Source: Cupriavidus sp. 2SB (GTDB lineage: Bacteria > Pseudomonadota > Gammaproteobacteria > Burkholderiales > Burkholderiaceae). Taken from it: a stretch of 64,000 nucleotides of DNA. The number at the start of each line of letters is the position of its first letter. Position 1 is the stretch's first letter. Below, piece after piece: positions 33,593 through 42,905 of the stretch. The DNA is taken from positions 38,342 through 102,341 of the forward strand of contig NZ_SCMX01000017.1 of the NCBI RefSeq assembly GCF_005503625.1. Direction: 5' to 3'. Under the pieces are notes generated by a model. The model had not been told where the DNA came from, searched no databases, and saw only the letters and a program-made list of their open reading frames with translations. Both the position numbers and the translations under genes were made by a program.

Positions 33593-35955
33593 AACCAAGC
33601 GGGATAGTTAAGCAATTTCACTTCCACGCATACCTCACCCCCCACCGCCCTGGAACAACAAGACATCATCCGTCGATTCCCCTCGCGCTCGGCCCTTGTC
33701 AGCACCACATCCCGATGATCGATGTCACCGGCCAGCACCTGCACCTCGCACGATCCGCATAGTCCTTCCTCGCAGTCGCTTTGCACGTCGATGTTGGCGC
33801 AGCGTAAGGCCGTCAGCAGCGTCTGGTCTGCAGGCACTTCCAGCGTCAATCCCGAATCCTTGAGTTCCACCGTGAACGCCTGCTCCTTCGATGGATCGAG
33901 CGTGCCCAGCGTCGAGCTGAAATGCTCCACGCGCAGTGCGTCTTCGGGCCACGTTGCGCAATAGCCTTCGAGTGCATCGACCATGCGTGCCGGACCGCAT
34001 GCGTAGATCTGCGTCACATGGTCGGGCTGCCCGAGAATCTGCGCGAAATTCGCGCGGCCGTTTTCATCGCCGACATGAAGCTGCAGACGATCCCCATGCA
34101 ACGCCACCAGTTCGTCGAGCATCGCCATGGCCGCGCGTGAGCGTCCGCAGTAGTGGAACGTATAGTCGATGCCGAGCGCCTGTGCGCGTCTTGCCATCGC
34201 ACTGACAGGTGTCACCCCGATACCGCCGGCAATGAAGATCGCCTTGCGGCATCCTTCATCAAGCCGGAAATGATTGCGCGGCCCGCGCACCTTGATGCGA
34301 TCCCCCGCGCGCAGGTTCGCATGTATCCATGCCGAGCCGCCACGGCTTTCGGGTTCGCGCAGCACCGCCACTTCGAACGCTGCGGAGTCCGCTGGGTCGC
34401 CGCACAGCGAATACTGCCGTGAAATCCCGGTGTGTCCGCACTCGACATCGATATGCGCACCGGGCGCCCAGCGGGGCAGGGGTCTGCCATCCTGCGAGAC
34501 CAGACGCAGCTTCACCACGTCGATGGCGGCGGGCGTGACCGATTCCACGACGAGCGTGCGGCCCACGCTGCCACCCGTGGGCTCACCAACGCGCACCGCA
34601 TCGCGCGGTGCAAGCACCGCAGGATTCGTCCGCTCGGGATTCCGCGCCGGGTCCCATTCGACCCACAGATGTTCGGGACCCCGGAAAGAGGTGTTGGGTA
34701 CGTAGGTGAACTGCTGCTCGGCCAGCCGCAAATGAGGCAGCCGCGCCGTCAGTTCCTCCAGGAAGACCTGCATCTCCATGCGAGCGAGGTTCTTGCCCAT
34801 GCACTGGTGCGCGCCGTAACCGAAGGTCAACTGATCGCTGGCATTGTCGCGATGGATGTCGAGCAGATCCGCATCGGCGAAGTGCCGCTCGTCATGATTG
34901 GCCGACGAGGTGACGATCAGCAGCTTGCTACCCACTGCAAGCCGGATGCCGCCCACATCGGTATCGCGCGTCACAACGCGGCGCCATGCAGCCACCGAGC
35001 CGTTGTGCCGCAGGCATTCCTCCACGGCATTGGGAATCAGCGCAGGGTCTTCGCAGATCTCGCGCCAGACATCGGGATGCTGCAGCAACAGCTTGATCGC
35101 ATTGGCCGATGCATTGGCCGTGGTCTCGTGCGCGGCCACGATGCCCGCCATCATCATCGAGTGCAGATACGAATCGGTGACCACGTCGGGTTGTTCGTGC
35201 TGGCGTCGGATGCCGTACTGCATCCATCCCGGACCCGAGGGGTCTTGCCGCATCTTGTCGAGAATGCGCCCGGCCAGTTGCCAGAAGTTGCCCACGGCAT
35301 GTGCCACGGCTACCTGTTCCTCGGGCTTGGGCCGGCCCCACGTATTGACCGTATGCGCAATGGAATACTGCCGCAGCAGATCCATGTCTTCCTCGGGTAC
35401 GCCGAGAAAATGCAGCGCCACGGTCAACGGCACTTCCCACAGCATCTGGTCGACCAGATCGGCGCGGCCATCGTCGATGAAGCGGTCCACATACTCGCGC
35501 GTGAGTTGCCGCACCATTGGTTCGTGATGCGCAAGTTCGGCGGGCGTGAACGGCTCCATCAACGCACGGCGGCGCGGCATGTGCGCGGGCTCGTCCTCGT
35601 TGACGAGCGTGCGGTTCATCGCATACCCGTACGAGGCCAGCACGGCATTGGCCGCGTCGCCGGTGGGCGTGATCTTCTCCAGCGCGATGGCGGGGCTGAA
35701 CGTGATGTTGTCGCGAAAGATCGCCTTGATGTCGTCGTAGCGCGTCACCACCCAGTAGCCCAGCTTCGGGCTGTAGAACACGGGCTCCTGTTCGCGCGAC
35801 CAACGCACATAGTCGGGCGGGTCCTGCTGATAGCCATCGGTGAACGGATCGAAGGCTGCCGCGTCATGGCTGATGGGGCAGCCATTCGGCGCGCACAACG
35901 CGGTGTGGTCGATGGGGCAACCAGAGTGTGTGGACTGGCTGGTGGACGAGTTCAT
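33514..35955 (-). CDS. self-sufficient cytochrome P450, CYP116B class (P450-FMN reductase-2Fe2S fusion)
   Basis: An 813-residue fusion. The P450 domain spans about residues 30-460, with I-helix AHETT (275-279), ExxR (313-316) and the heme-ligand C385 in FGYGAHQCMG. A phthalate-dioxygenase-reductase-like FMN/NAD domain follows from about 490 to 700 (RQYSLCGDP; GGIGVTPVSAMA), then a plant-type 2Fe-2S domain with CEEGLCGSC and a distal SCCSRA cysteine. This layout is the CYP116B (P450RhF) class, which monooxygenates aromatic or herbicide-like compounds without partner proteins. The start MNSSTSQ has GGAG upstream. About 25 C-terminal residues come from a repeat element. Confidence 0.95.
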   Translation of the reverse strand: MNSSTSQSTHSGCPIDHTALCAPNGCPISHDAAAFDPFTDGYQQDPPDYVRWSREQEPVFYSPKLGYWVVTRYDDIKAIFRDNITFSPAIALEKITPTGDAANAVLASYGYAMNRTLVNEDEPAHMPRRRALMEPFTPAELAHHEPMVRQLTREYVDRFIDDGRADLVDQMLWEVPLTVALHFLGVPEEDMDLLRQYSIAHTVNTWGRPKPEEQVAVAHAVGNFWQLAGRILDKMRQDPSGPGWMQYGIRRQHEQPDVVTDSYLHSMMMAGIVAAHETTANASANAIKLLLQHPDVWREICEDPALIPNAVEECLRHNGSVAAWRRVVTRDTDVGGIRLAVGSKLLIVTSSANHDERHFADADLLDIHRDNASDQLTFGYGAHQCMGKNLARMEMQVFLEELTARLPHLRLAEQQFTYVPNTSFRGPEHLWVEWDPARNPERTNPAVLAPRDAVRVGEPTGGSVGRTLVVESVTPAAIDVVKLRLVSQDGRPLPRWAPGAHIDVECGHTGISRQYSLCGDPADSAAFEVAVLREPESRGGSAWIHANLRAGDRIKVRGPRNHFRLDEGCRKAIFIAGGIGVTPVSAMARRAQALGIDYTFHYCGRSRAAMAMLDELVALHGDRLQLHVGDENGRANFAQILGQPDHVTQIYACGPARMVDALEGYCATWPEDALRVEHFSSTLGTLDPSKEQAFTVELKDSGLTLEVPADQTLLTALRCANIDVQSDCEEGLCGSCEVQVLAGDIDHRDVVLTRAEREGNRRMMSCCSRAVGGEVCVEVKLLNYPAWFAPLSRERERGWGRGQEALLADRVAI

Positions 35956-35978
35956 GCGCGGTACTCCAACTTCCATCA

Positions 35979-36965
35979 TCAATCGAGCGAGATCTTCAGC
36001 TCCTGGATCAGACGTGTCCAGCGTACGGTTTCGCCGCGCAGCAGTTCGCTGAACTGTGCCGGGGTGTTGCCCACGGGCTCCACGCCGAAGTCCACCAGTT
36101 TCTTGTTGATGGCCGGGTCCTTGATCGATGCCACCACCTGACGGTTCAGCGTGTTGATCACCTCGGGAGACGTGGCGGCGGGCACCACCATGCCGACCAG
36201 CGCGGCGGCTTCCACATTCTTGTAGCCGAGTTCGGCAAAGGTCGGCACATCCGGCAACTGCGGCAGGCGCGTGGCATTGGCCACGGCCAGCGGTCGCACC
36301 TTGGCACCCTTGATGAAGCCTGCGCCCGCCGCGAAATCGACCATCATCGCCGGGATCTGGCCGGCGGCAACATCGGAGAGTGCGGGCGCCGCGCCTCGGT
36401 AGGGCGCGTGGGTCATCGTCAGGTGCGCTTCCACCTTGAGCAGTTCCATCGCCAGGTGGTGCGGGCTGCCGGCACCGGCCGATCCATAGTTCACGCCGCC
36501 GGGCGTGGCCTTGACCTGCGCGATGAACTCCTGCGCGGTCTTGGCCGTGGTGCCGGGGCCGACGACGAGGATCATCGGAAAGCGGCCCAGCAGCGTCACA
36601 GGCGCCAGATCCTTGGCCGGGTTGTACGAGAGCGTCTTGTAGAGCGCGGGGTTGAAGACGAGCGTGCCGTTATCGGCGGACAACACGGTGTAACCGTCTG
36701 CTGCGGCGCGTGCGGTTTCCGAAGCGCCGATGGCAGTGTTGCCGCCCGGCTTGTTGTCGACCACTACGGGCTGGTTGATGCGTGTGGTCAGGCCCTGTCC
36801 GATGGTGCGCGCGAGGAAATCCGATCCGCCACCGGCAGGGTAGGGCACGATCCAGCGCACTGGCTTGGACGGGTACGCATCGGCAGCATGGCCCGGTGCG
36901 GCTGCGACGGCGAGGAAGCTGAAAAGGGATGCAGCGAGCAGCGCGAAGGGCTGGCGGCGGGGCAT
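35979..36965 (-). CDS. Bug/TctC-family tripartite tricarboxylate transporter receptor
   Basis: A 328-residue periplasmic binding protein. The signal peptide ends PGHA before ADAYPSKPVRWIVPYPAGGGSD, the conserved Bug opening, and the DNKPGGNTAIGA and NYGSAGAGSPHHL motifs of the family follow. TctA/TctB membrane partners are absent, as is usual for the many orphan Bug receptors of Burkholderiales. It is 23 bp upstream of the CYP116B gene on the same strand, so the receptor and oxygenase are probably made together. Its ligand may be related to the P450 substrate (inference). Confidence 0.92.
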   Translation of the reverse strand: MPRRQPFALLAASLFSFLAVAAAPGHAADAYPSKPVRWIVPYPAGGGSDFLARTIGQGLTTRINQPVVVDNKPGGNTAIGASETARAAADGYTVLSADNGTLVFNPALYKTLSYNPAKDLAPVTLLGRFPMILVVGPGTTAKTAQEFIAQVKATPGGVNYGSAGAGSPHHLAMELLKVEAHLTMTHAPYRGAAPALSDVAAGQIPAMMVDFAAGAGFIKGAKVRPLAVANATRLPQLPDVPTFAELGYKNVEAAALVGMVVPAATSPEVINTLNRQVVASIKDPAINKKLVDFGVEPVGNTPAQFSELLRGETVRWTRLIQELKISLD

Positions 36966-37098
36966 GGATGTCGTCTCCTTGGATATGGCCGCTCGATGTT
37001 CGAAGGCGGCGGCCTGTTATCCGCAGATCATATACGCATTGCCCCGCTCGCTGCGGTGCGGGAGAACCCCAAGGAAGCGGGGGCACAAGCCCCCGTGT

Positions 37099-37806
37099 TT
37101 ACTCGGGTCGCTTCGGGATATTGACTGCGCGCTGTACTGTGGGACGTGCGTTGAATACGTCCAGCACGCGGGAGACTTCGGGCAGGTCCTGGATGCCGAC
37201 GAGGTCGCCAGCTTCGTAGAAGCCCAGCAGGTTGCGCACCCATGGGAACGTGGCGATATCGGCAATGGTGTAGTCGTCGCCCATGATCCACTGGCGGCCC
37301 TTGAGGCGTTCATTCAGCACCTTGAGCAGGCGCTTCGATTCGGCCACGTAGCGGTCGCGCGGACGCTTGTCCTCGTAGTCCTTGCCGGCGAACTTGTGGA
37401 AGAAGCCCACCTGTCCGAACATCGGCCCGATGCCGCCCATCTGGAACATGACCCACTGCAGCGTTTCATAGCGCAGCGCCGGATCGGCGGGAATGAACTT
37501 GCCGGTCTTCTCGGCCAGATACACGAGGATGGCACCGGATTCCCATAGCGCCAGCGGTTTGCCGCCGGGGCCATCGGGGTCGATGATGGCGGGGATCTTG
37601 TTGTTCGGATTCAGCGACAGGAATTCCGGCGAGTTCTGGTCGTCGCGGTCGAAACGCACCAGTTGCGGCTCGTAGGGCAGGCCGGTCTCTTCGAGCATCA
37701 GCGAGACCTTGATGCCATTGGGTGTATTCAGCGAATACAGCTGCAGGCGCTCGGGATGCTGCGCCGGCCATTTGCGGGTGATCGGGAAAGCGGACAGATC
37801 GGCCAT
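37099..37806 (-). CDS. glutathione S-transferase family protein (YfcG/GstB-like)
   Basis: A 235-residue GST. The N-terminal thioredoxin-like domain has the TPNGIKV active region (about residues 28-34, with Asn instead of Tyr or Ser) and LNPNNKIPAIIDPDG, and an alpha-helical domain covers about 100-225. This is the nu-class YfcG type with disulfide-bond reductase activity in E. coli. It lies 133 bp before the Bug receptor on the same strand, consistent with detoxification next to a P450, although a shared transcript is not certain. Confidence 0.9.
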   Translation of the reverse strand: MADLSAFPITRKWPAQHPERLQLYSLNTPNGIKVSLMLEETGLPYEPQLVRFDRDDQNSPEFLSLNPNNKIPAIIDPDGPGGKPLALWESGAILVYLAEKTGKFIPADPALRYETLQWVMFQMGGIGPMFGQVGFFHKFAGKDYEDKRPRDRYVAESKRLLKVLNERLKGRQWIMGDDYTIADIATFPWVRNLLGFYEAGDLVGIQDLPEVSRVLDVFNARPTVQRAVNIPKRPE

Positions 37807-37889
37807 GACGTGAGGTTCCGTATGCAGGAAGAGTGCGAAAGCGCCTATGGTAATGGCTTTACGCGGAACCTGCCTGGCAGCACTGCGCA

Positions 37890-37921
37890 GTGCCCGCCTC
37901 GGGATCGACCCGGGCGGGCAC
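37890..37921 (-). terminator. strong hairpin after atoE-like gene
   Basis: Inverted repeat with arms GTGCCCGC and GCGGGCAC and an inner GGG-ATCGA-CCC stem, directly past the stop of the AtoE-like gene. There is no clear T-run, so it may be a rho-independent terminator of weak type or an RNA-stabilising stem. Confidence 0.5.
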
Positions 37922-37926
37922 CGATG

Positions 37927-39390
37927 CTAGGGCAGCACGGGTGGCACGTAGGGCAGTGTCCGCGCCAGCAGCCAGAGCAGGATCAGTACCACGGGCGTAT
38001 GGGTCAGAAACTGCGCGAACGTAAATCCCACCAGGTCGCGCGCCTTCAACCCCAGGATGCCCAGCAGCGGCAGCATCCAGAACGGATTGATCAGGTTGGG
38101 CAGCGCCTCGGCGGCGTTGTAGATCTGCACGGCCCAGCCCAGATGCACTTGCAGGTCATTGGCCGCCTGCATCACGTAGGGCGCCTCGATGATCCACTTG
38201 CCGCCGCCCGAGGGCACAAAGAACCCCAGCACGGCCGAGTAGATGCCCATCATCAGCGGGAAGGTCTCGCCTGACGAGATGCTGACGAACAGCGTGGACA
38301 GGTGATGCGACAGCGAGGCCCCGTCCGTGCCCTGCGCCATGGTCAGCATGCTGGCGATGGCACCGTAGAGCGGGAACTGGATCAGCACGCCCGTGGTGGC
38401 CGGCACCGCTCGCGCCACCGCATCGAGGAAACTGCGCGGACGCCAGTGCAGCAACATGCCGATCAGCAGGAAGATCAGGTTGTAGGTGTTGAGTCCAGAG
38501 ATCGCCACCAGCAACGGCTTGCCCGACAACTCGTGCCATACCCATCCGGCCCCGAGCGCCACGATCACCAGCGTCAGCAGCGGGCTGTGTTCCAGCCGTT
38601 CGCCGGGCCGAGCGCAGACTGGCGCGGCGTGAATGGGTGGCTCGATATCGACGCCTAGGTCGGCGGCAGTGCGGGCGCGTGCGGGGGCGGGTGCGGTCCA
38701 GTAGGCGATCAGCGTGGACAGCACGAGTAGCACGGCGGTCACCACCAGGCTCTGCCAGAGAAAGATGGTCTGGCTGAATGGGATGACGCCGGTGATCTTC
38801 AGCAGGCTCGCCGGCAGGCTGGCCGGGTTGGCCTGCAACTGCGCGGCGGACGAACTGAGTCCCATCGCCCACGTGGCGCCGATGCCGAGGTAGGCGGCTG
38901 CACCGGCAGCGCGATAGTCCATGCGCAATTCGGTGCGGCGTGCCAGTGCCTTGGCCAGCAGCCCGGCAAAGATCAGGCTGATGGCCCAGTGCAGCAGCGA
39001 AGCCACCACACTGACGAACGCCACGTAGGCCACCGCCGAGCGGCCATTGCGCGGAATGCGCGCGGCACGCTCCACCAGCCGCGCCATCGGCGGCGAACTG
39101 GCAATCACGTAGCCAGTGATCGCCACCATGGCCATCTGCATCGTGAACGGGATCAGGCTCCAGAAGCCGTTGCCGAAGGCCACCGACACCGATCCGGGGG
39201 AGGCACCGATCGCCATCGCCCCGATGGCCACGGCGAGTACCGTCAGCGCGACGAAGACATAGGCATCGGGATACCATTTCTCGCACCACGCGGTGACGCG
39301 CAGTGCCAGGCGTTCAAGGGCCGGTGCATCGAGGTCGGCAGCGACGCTCCGCACGGCGGTGCCGGCGGTAATTTCATTGTGTATCGACAT
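37927..39390 (-). CDS. atoE: short-chain fatty acid transporter, AtoE family
   Basis: A 487-residue inner-membrane protein with about 12 hydrophobic segments. The FVPSGGGKWIIEAPYV segment (residues about 391-406) and IYNAAEALPNLINPFW near the C terminus are typical of AtoE. It is expected to import short-chain acids such as acetoacetate or butyrate (family knowledge). It follows the amidase gene by 18 bp on the same strand, so the amidase may produce, or the transporter import, the same type of acid or amide. Confidence 0.88.
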   Translation of the reverse strand: MSIHNEITAGTAVRSVAADLDAPALERLALRVTAWCEKWYPDAYVFVALTVLAVAIGAMAIGASPGSVSVAFGNGFWSLIPFTMQMAMVAITGYVIASSPPMARLVERAARIPRNGRSAVAYVAFVSVVASLLHWAISLIFAGLLAKALARRTELRMDYRAAGAAAYLGIGATWAMGLSSSAAQLQANPASLPASLLKITGVIPFSQTIFLWQSLVVTAVLLVLSTLIAYWTAPAPARARTAADLGVDIEPPIHAAPVCARPGERLEHSPLLTLVIVALGAGWVWHELSGKPLLVAISGLNTYNLIFLLIGMLLHWRPRSFLDAVARAVPATTGVLIQFPLYGAIASMLTMAQGTDGASLSHHLSTLFVSISSGETFPLMMGIYSAVLGFFVPSGGGKWIIEAPYVMQAANDLQVHLGWAVQIYNAAEALPNLINPFWMLPLLGILGLKARDLVGFTFAQFLTHTPVVLILLWLLARTLPYVPPVLP

Positions 39391-39408
39391 GACCGCATCT
39401 CCCGTTGC

Positions 39409-40875
39409 CTATGCCTGCTTCACTTGCGGCGCACGCGGCACCTGCGTGCCCATGCCGCACATTTGCTCCAGCAGATGCGCCGCCGCGAGCAGGTCGAAAT
39501 CGCCGCGCGGACGACCGACCAATTGCAGGCCCACGGGACGGCCATCCGAGGTGAGGCCCACCGGCACCGAGATCGCCGGACAACCGGTCAAGGTGAGCAC
39601 GAACGTGAGATACATCCAGTCGATGTAGGAAGTCAGCGGCTCGCCGTCAATCTCGGTCGGGAAGCGCTGCGCCACGGGGAACGGTGCGACGGCCACGGTC
39701 GGGCACGCGAGCACATCGTAGTCGCCGAAGAACGCGGCCACGCGCTGGAACAGTTCGCCGCGCAGGCGGTCGGCACGCGCCACATCCGCACCGGTCTGCT
39801 GCAGGCCCTTTTCAATGTTCCAGATGATCTCGTCACAGATGCGTGCACGGTGCTCGGTGAGCAGCGGGCCGCGCACGGCGGCTACGAGGTTGGCACGCAA
39901 GGTCTGAAACGCTTCGAACGCGCCGCTGAAATCGGGATGCGCGGCCTCGACCTCGGCGCCCACATCCGCAAAGCGCAGCGTGGCCTGGCGGCAAATCGCT
40001 GCCACTTCGGCTTCGACCTTGCCGATGCCGAGATTGGTGGAGAACGCTACGCGTGCCGGGGCACGTGGTGCGGCGATGGCCTGGGTGAATGGCACGGCAG
40101 GCGCGGGCCACGACAGCGGATCGCGCATATCGAAATGCGCCTGCGCGTCGAGCATCAGTGCCACATCGGCCACGCTGCGTGCCATCGGTCCTTCCACCCA
40201 GAGCGGGTCGTAGGGCATCACCGATGCAGGGCGCGGCACGCGACCCACGCTCGGGCGCATGCCGACGATGCCGCAGAAGCTGGCGGGAATGCGCAGGCTG
40301 CCGCCCAGGTCATTGCCGGTGGCGAGCCACACCATCCCCGCGGCCAGCGCCGCTGCCGATCCGCCCGACGAACCGCCTGCGGAGCATTGCGTATTCCACG
40401 GGTTGCGCGTGGCACCGAACACCGTGTTGAAAGTATTGGCACCCGCAAACTCGGGCACATTCGACTTGGCGAGCGGGATGGCGCCGCGCTGTTCCAGATT
40501 GGCGACGGTCAGGTCGGAGTGGGCCACCACGTTGTTGGCGAAGATCGGTGAGCCATAGGTGGTGGGGGTGCCGGCCAGGTCGTTGTAGTCCTTCACGGCG
40601 ATGGGCAGGCCCGCGAGCCATCCGGGTGCTTCGGACACGGCAGGGTCGGCCTTCGGAAAGTGCCGTGCCGCTGCGCGCGCCGCCTCGAAATTGCGGATCG
40701 GCAGCGCGTTGACCACGGGGTCCACGGCTTCGATGCGGGCGATGGCGGCGTCCACGAGATCGAGCGGGGACAGTTCGCGCCGCCGGAGCAACCGCACGGC
40801 CTCGGTGGCGCTCAGCGTACAGAGGCTGTCGGTGGTGGCGTTGTCGTTTTCATTGATGGCAATGCTGGGGGTCAT
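39409..40875 (-). CDS. amidase (amidase signature family)
   Basis: A 488-residue Ser-cisSer-Lys amidase. The catalytic lysine lies in GLPIAVKDYND (about residue 93). The cis-Ser is in the AGGSSGGSAAALAAG signature (about 166-180) and the nucleophile serine in NDLGGSLRIPASFCG. The C-terminal GRPVGLQLVGRP motif is present. It hydrolyses carboxylic amides; the exact amide is unknown. It is probably cotranscribed with the atoE-like gene and divergent from a LysR regulator across 157 bp. Confidence 0.92.
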   Translation of the reverse strand: MTPSIAINENDNATTDSLCTLSATEAVRLLRRRELSPLDLVDAAIARIEAVDPVVNALPIRNFEAARAAARHFPKADPAVSEAPGWLAGLPIAVKDYNDLAGTPTTYGSPIFANNVVAHSDLTVANLEQRGAIPLAKSNVPEFAGANTFNTVFGATRNPWNTQCSAGGSSGGSAAALAAGMVWLATGNDLGGSLRIPASFCGIVGMRPSVGRVPRPASVMPYDPLWVEGPMARSVADVALMLDAQAHFDMRDPLSWPAPAVPFTQAIAAPRAPARVAFSTNLGIGKVEAEVAAICRQATLRFADVGAEVEAAHPDFSGAFEAFQTLRANLVAAVRGPLLTEHRARICDEIIWNIEKGLQQTGADVARADRLRGELFQRVAAFFGDYDVLACPTVAVAPFPVAQRFPTEIDGEPLTSYIDWMYLTFVLTLTGCPAISVPVGLTSDGRPVGLQLVGRPRGDFDLLAAAHLLEQMCGMGTQVPRAPQVKQA

Positions 40876-41032
40876 GCCTGTCTCCTGTCTGTTGTCGTGG
40901 CCCTGCGGCGCCGCGGTGAGGGAGGGCTGACTTGTGGCGCCGGGACGTTTTGCAGAATAATGGCCGCACCAACGGGGCGGAAATCACATCTGCTGATGAC
41001 GCCCATAAGCTTTGCTAAGCCCCCCGCAGCGT

Positions 41033-41914
41033 ATGGATATCCGCCAGATTCGCACCTTCGTCACCGTTGCACGGTTCGGCAACGTCACCCGCGCGGCCGA
41101 GGCGCTGCACGTGACCCAGCCAGCCGTCAGTGGACAGTTGCGCCAGTTGGAGGAGTCGCTGGGGCTGCAACTGTTCGCCCGCACGAAATCCTCGGTAACG
41201 CTCACACAGGCAGGACAGGAGTTGCTGGCGCGCGCCGAGAAGGCGCTCGAAGCCTATGGCGATTTCATGCATGCGGCCAAGGCGCTGCAGGGCCATATCG
41301 AAGGCGACCTGCGCATTGGCGTGGTGCTGGTCGATCCGGCATTGCTGCGCGTGGGGCAACTGCTGGCGGTGCTGGTGCGGGAATGTCCGGCCTTGCGGAT
41401 CGACCTGCAGATGGGGCGCACGCCGTGGCTGGTGACGGCGTTGCAGGGCTCCGAGATCGACGCTGCGATCATGCTCGCGCGATCCGCGCCCAGCGGCTGC
41501 GGTATGCAGGTATTGCAGTCATTGACGTTCCGGCTCGTGGCGCCTGCGGCATGGGCGGATAGGGTGGCATCGGCTTCGCCCGCGCAACTGGCCAGCCTGC
41601 CGTGGTTGCGCATGACGCCACGCAGTGCCCATCAGGAGCTGATGGCCGAGATACTCGCCAAGGCGGGCATCGTGCCCATGGAAACCGTGCTGGCCGACCA
41701 CGAACTGCTGATTCGCGAACTGGTGGTGGCCGGTATCGGCATCGGACTGCTGCGCGAAGATCTGGCGCAGGATGCGCTGGCCGCAGGAGAGATCGTGTTC
41801 GTGGACGAGCATCGCGCGCAGACCAACGTCGCGTTCGTGTACCCGGAGGAGCGCGAGAACGAACCGGTGATCCTGGCCGTGCGCGAGGCGTTGCGGGAAA
41901 TCTGGCAGCCCTAA
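41033..41914 (+). CDS. LysR family transcriptional regulator
   Basis: A 293-residue regulator with the winged helix-turn-helix at residues 1-60 (MDIRQIRTFVTVARFGNVTR onset) and an effector domain from about 90 to 290. The start at MDIRQ was preferred over a TTG at 41012. It is divergent from the amidase-atoE unit and probably controls it. Its stop overlaps that of the next, convergent LysR gene by four bases. Confidence 0.9.
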   Translation: MDIRQIRTFVTVARFGNVTRAAEALHVTQPAVSGQLRQLEESLGLQLFARTKSSVTLTQAGQELLARAEKALEAYGDFMHAAKALQGHIEGDLRIGVVLVDPALLRVGQLLAVLVRECPALRIDLQMGRTPWLVTALQGSEIDAAIMLARSAPSGCGMQVLQSLTFRLVAPAAWADRVASASPAQLASLPWLRMTPRSAHQELMAEILAKAGIVPMETVLADHELLIRELVVAGIGIGLLREDLAQDALAAGEIVFVDEHRAQTNVAFVYPEERENEPVILAVREALREIWQP

Positions 41915-42801
41915 CTCACGGACTGGTCTTTCAACTCGGCCGCGAGGAAGTCCACGAATACCTTTGCCCGCGCAGGCAGGCGACGCCCAAAGCCATGCAG
42001 CACCTGCAGTGGCACGGGGCGCAACGCCACCCGAGGCAGCACGATGCGGAGTTGGCCCGCATCAAGGTCCGATTGCACGGTCGTTTTCAGTAACTGGGCG
42101 ATGCCGAGACCCTGCAGCGCAGCGGTCTTGAGCGCGTCGCCGTTGTCCGCGTCGAACACACCCTGCGATGGCGGCCACGGACCATCGACGAAATCGAGCG
42201 GTATCACGTCGCCGCGCAGACGGTAGCGGACATGGTGGTGTTGCGCGAGGTCCGCGATGGATGCCGGTTCGCCATGCCGGTCGAGATAGCCGGGGGAGGC
42301 CACGAGCACCAGCGGCATCTGCCCCAGCGGCTTCGCGTGAAGCGTGCTGTCGGCGGCATGGCCGGCGCGCAACGCCAGGTCGAATCCTTCGCGTACGAGA
42401 TCGACGTGCTGGTCTCCGAGACTGATGTCGAGGGAAAGACGCGGATGCCTCGGCAGCAGCTTCTGCGTGATGGCCCCGAGCAGCGCACGGCCGAGGTCGC
42501 CGGGCATGCTGACGCGCAACCTGCCTGACGCGGCGTTCGATGTCGCCAGCACTTCGCTGGCTTCCTCCAGTCCACGTACGAGTGGAGCGACACGGTCGTA
42601 GTAGGCGCGTCCCTCCGCTGTGAGCAGGAAGGCACGTGTGGATCGCTGGAAGAGCCGAACCCCGAAACGGGCTTCGAGGCGCGAGATGCTTTTAGACACC
42701 GCGGAAGGTGTGGTGCCGAGCAGCTTGGCTGCGGCGGTAAAGGAGCCGGCTTCCACCGCGCGTACGAAGGCGGCGAGTCCGTGCAGGCGTTCCATCGACA
42801 T
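41911..42801 (-). CDS. LysR family transcriptional regulator
   Basis: A 296-residue regulator of the CrgA/DsdC-like subgroup with helix-turn-helix at residues 3-62 (LHGLAAFVRAVEAGSFTAAA onset) and effector domain from about 90. The start is set at MSMERL, because upstream codons run into the divergent promoter. It is divergent from the SDR gene by 104 bp, the typical arrangement for a regulator and its target. Confidence 0.9.
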   Translation of the reverse strand: MSMERLHGLAAFVRAVEAGSFTAAAKLLGTTPSAVSKSISRLEARFGVRLFQRSTRAFLLTAEGRAYYDRVAPLVRGLEEASEVLATSNAASGRLRVSMPGDLGRALLGAITQKLLPRHPRLSLDISLGDQHVDLVREGFDLALRAGHAADSTLHAKPLGQMPLVLVASPGYLDRHGEPASIADLAQHHHVRYRLRGDVIPLDFVDGPWPPSQGVFDADNGDALKTAALQGLGIAQLLKTTVQSDLDAGQLRIVLPRVALRPVPLQVLHGFGRRLPARAKVFVDFLAAELKDQSVS

Positions 42802-42905
42802 TGATGACAGATTGGCACAAGTGAAGCGTCCATTGTAGGTCTCCCCGAGACTGTCCGCTGCCCATAGATTCCATGCCGGAACCATCAACATTGGAATCAC
42901 GGATC

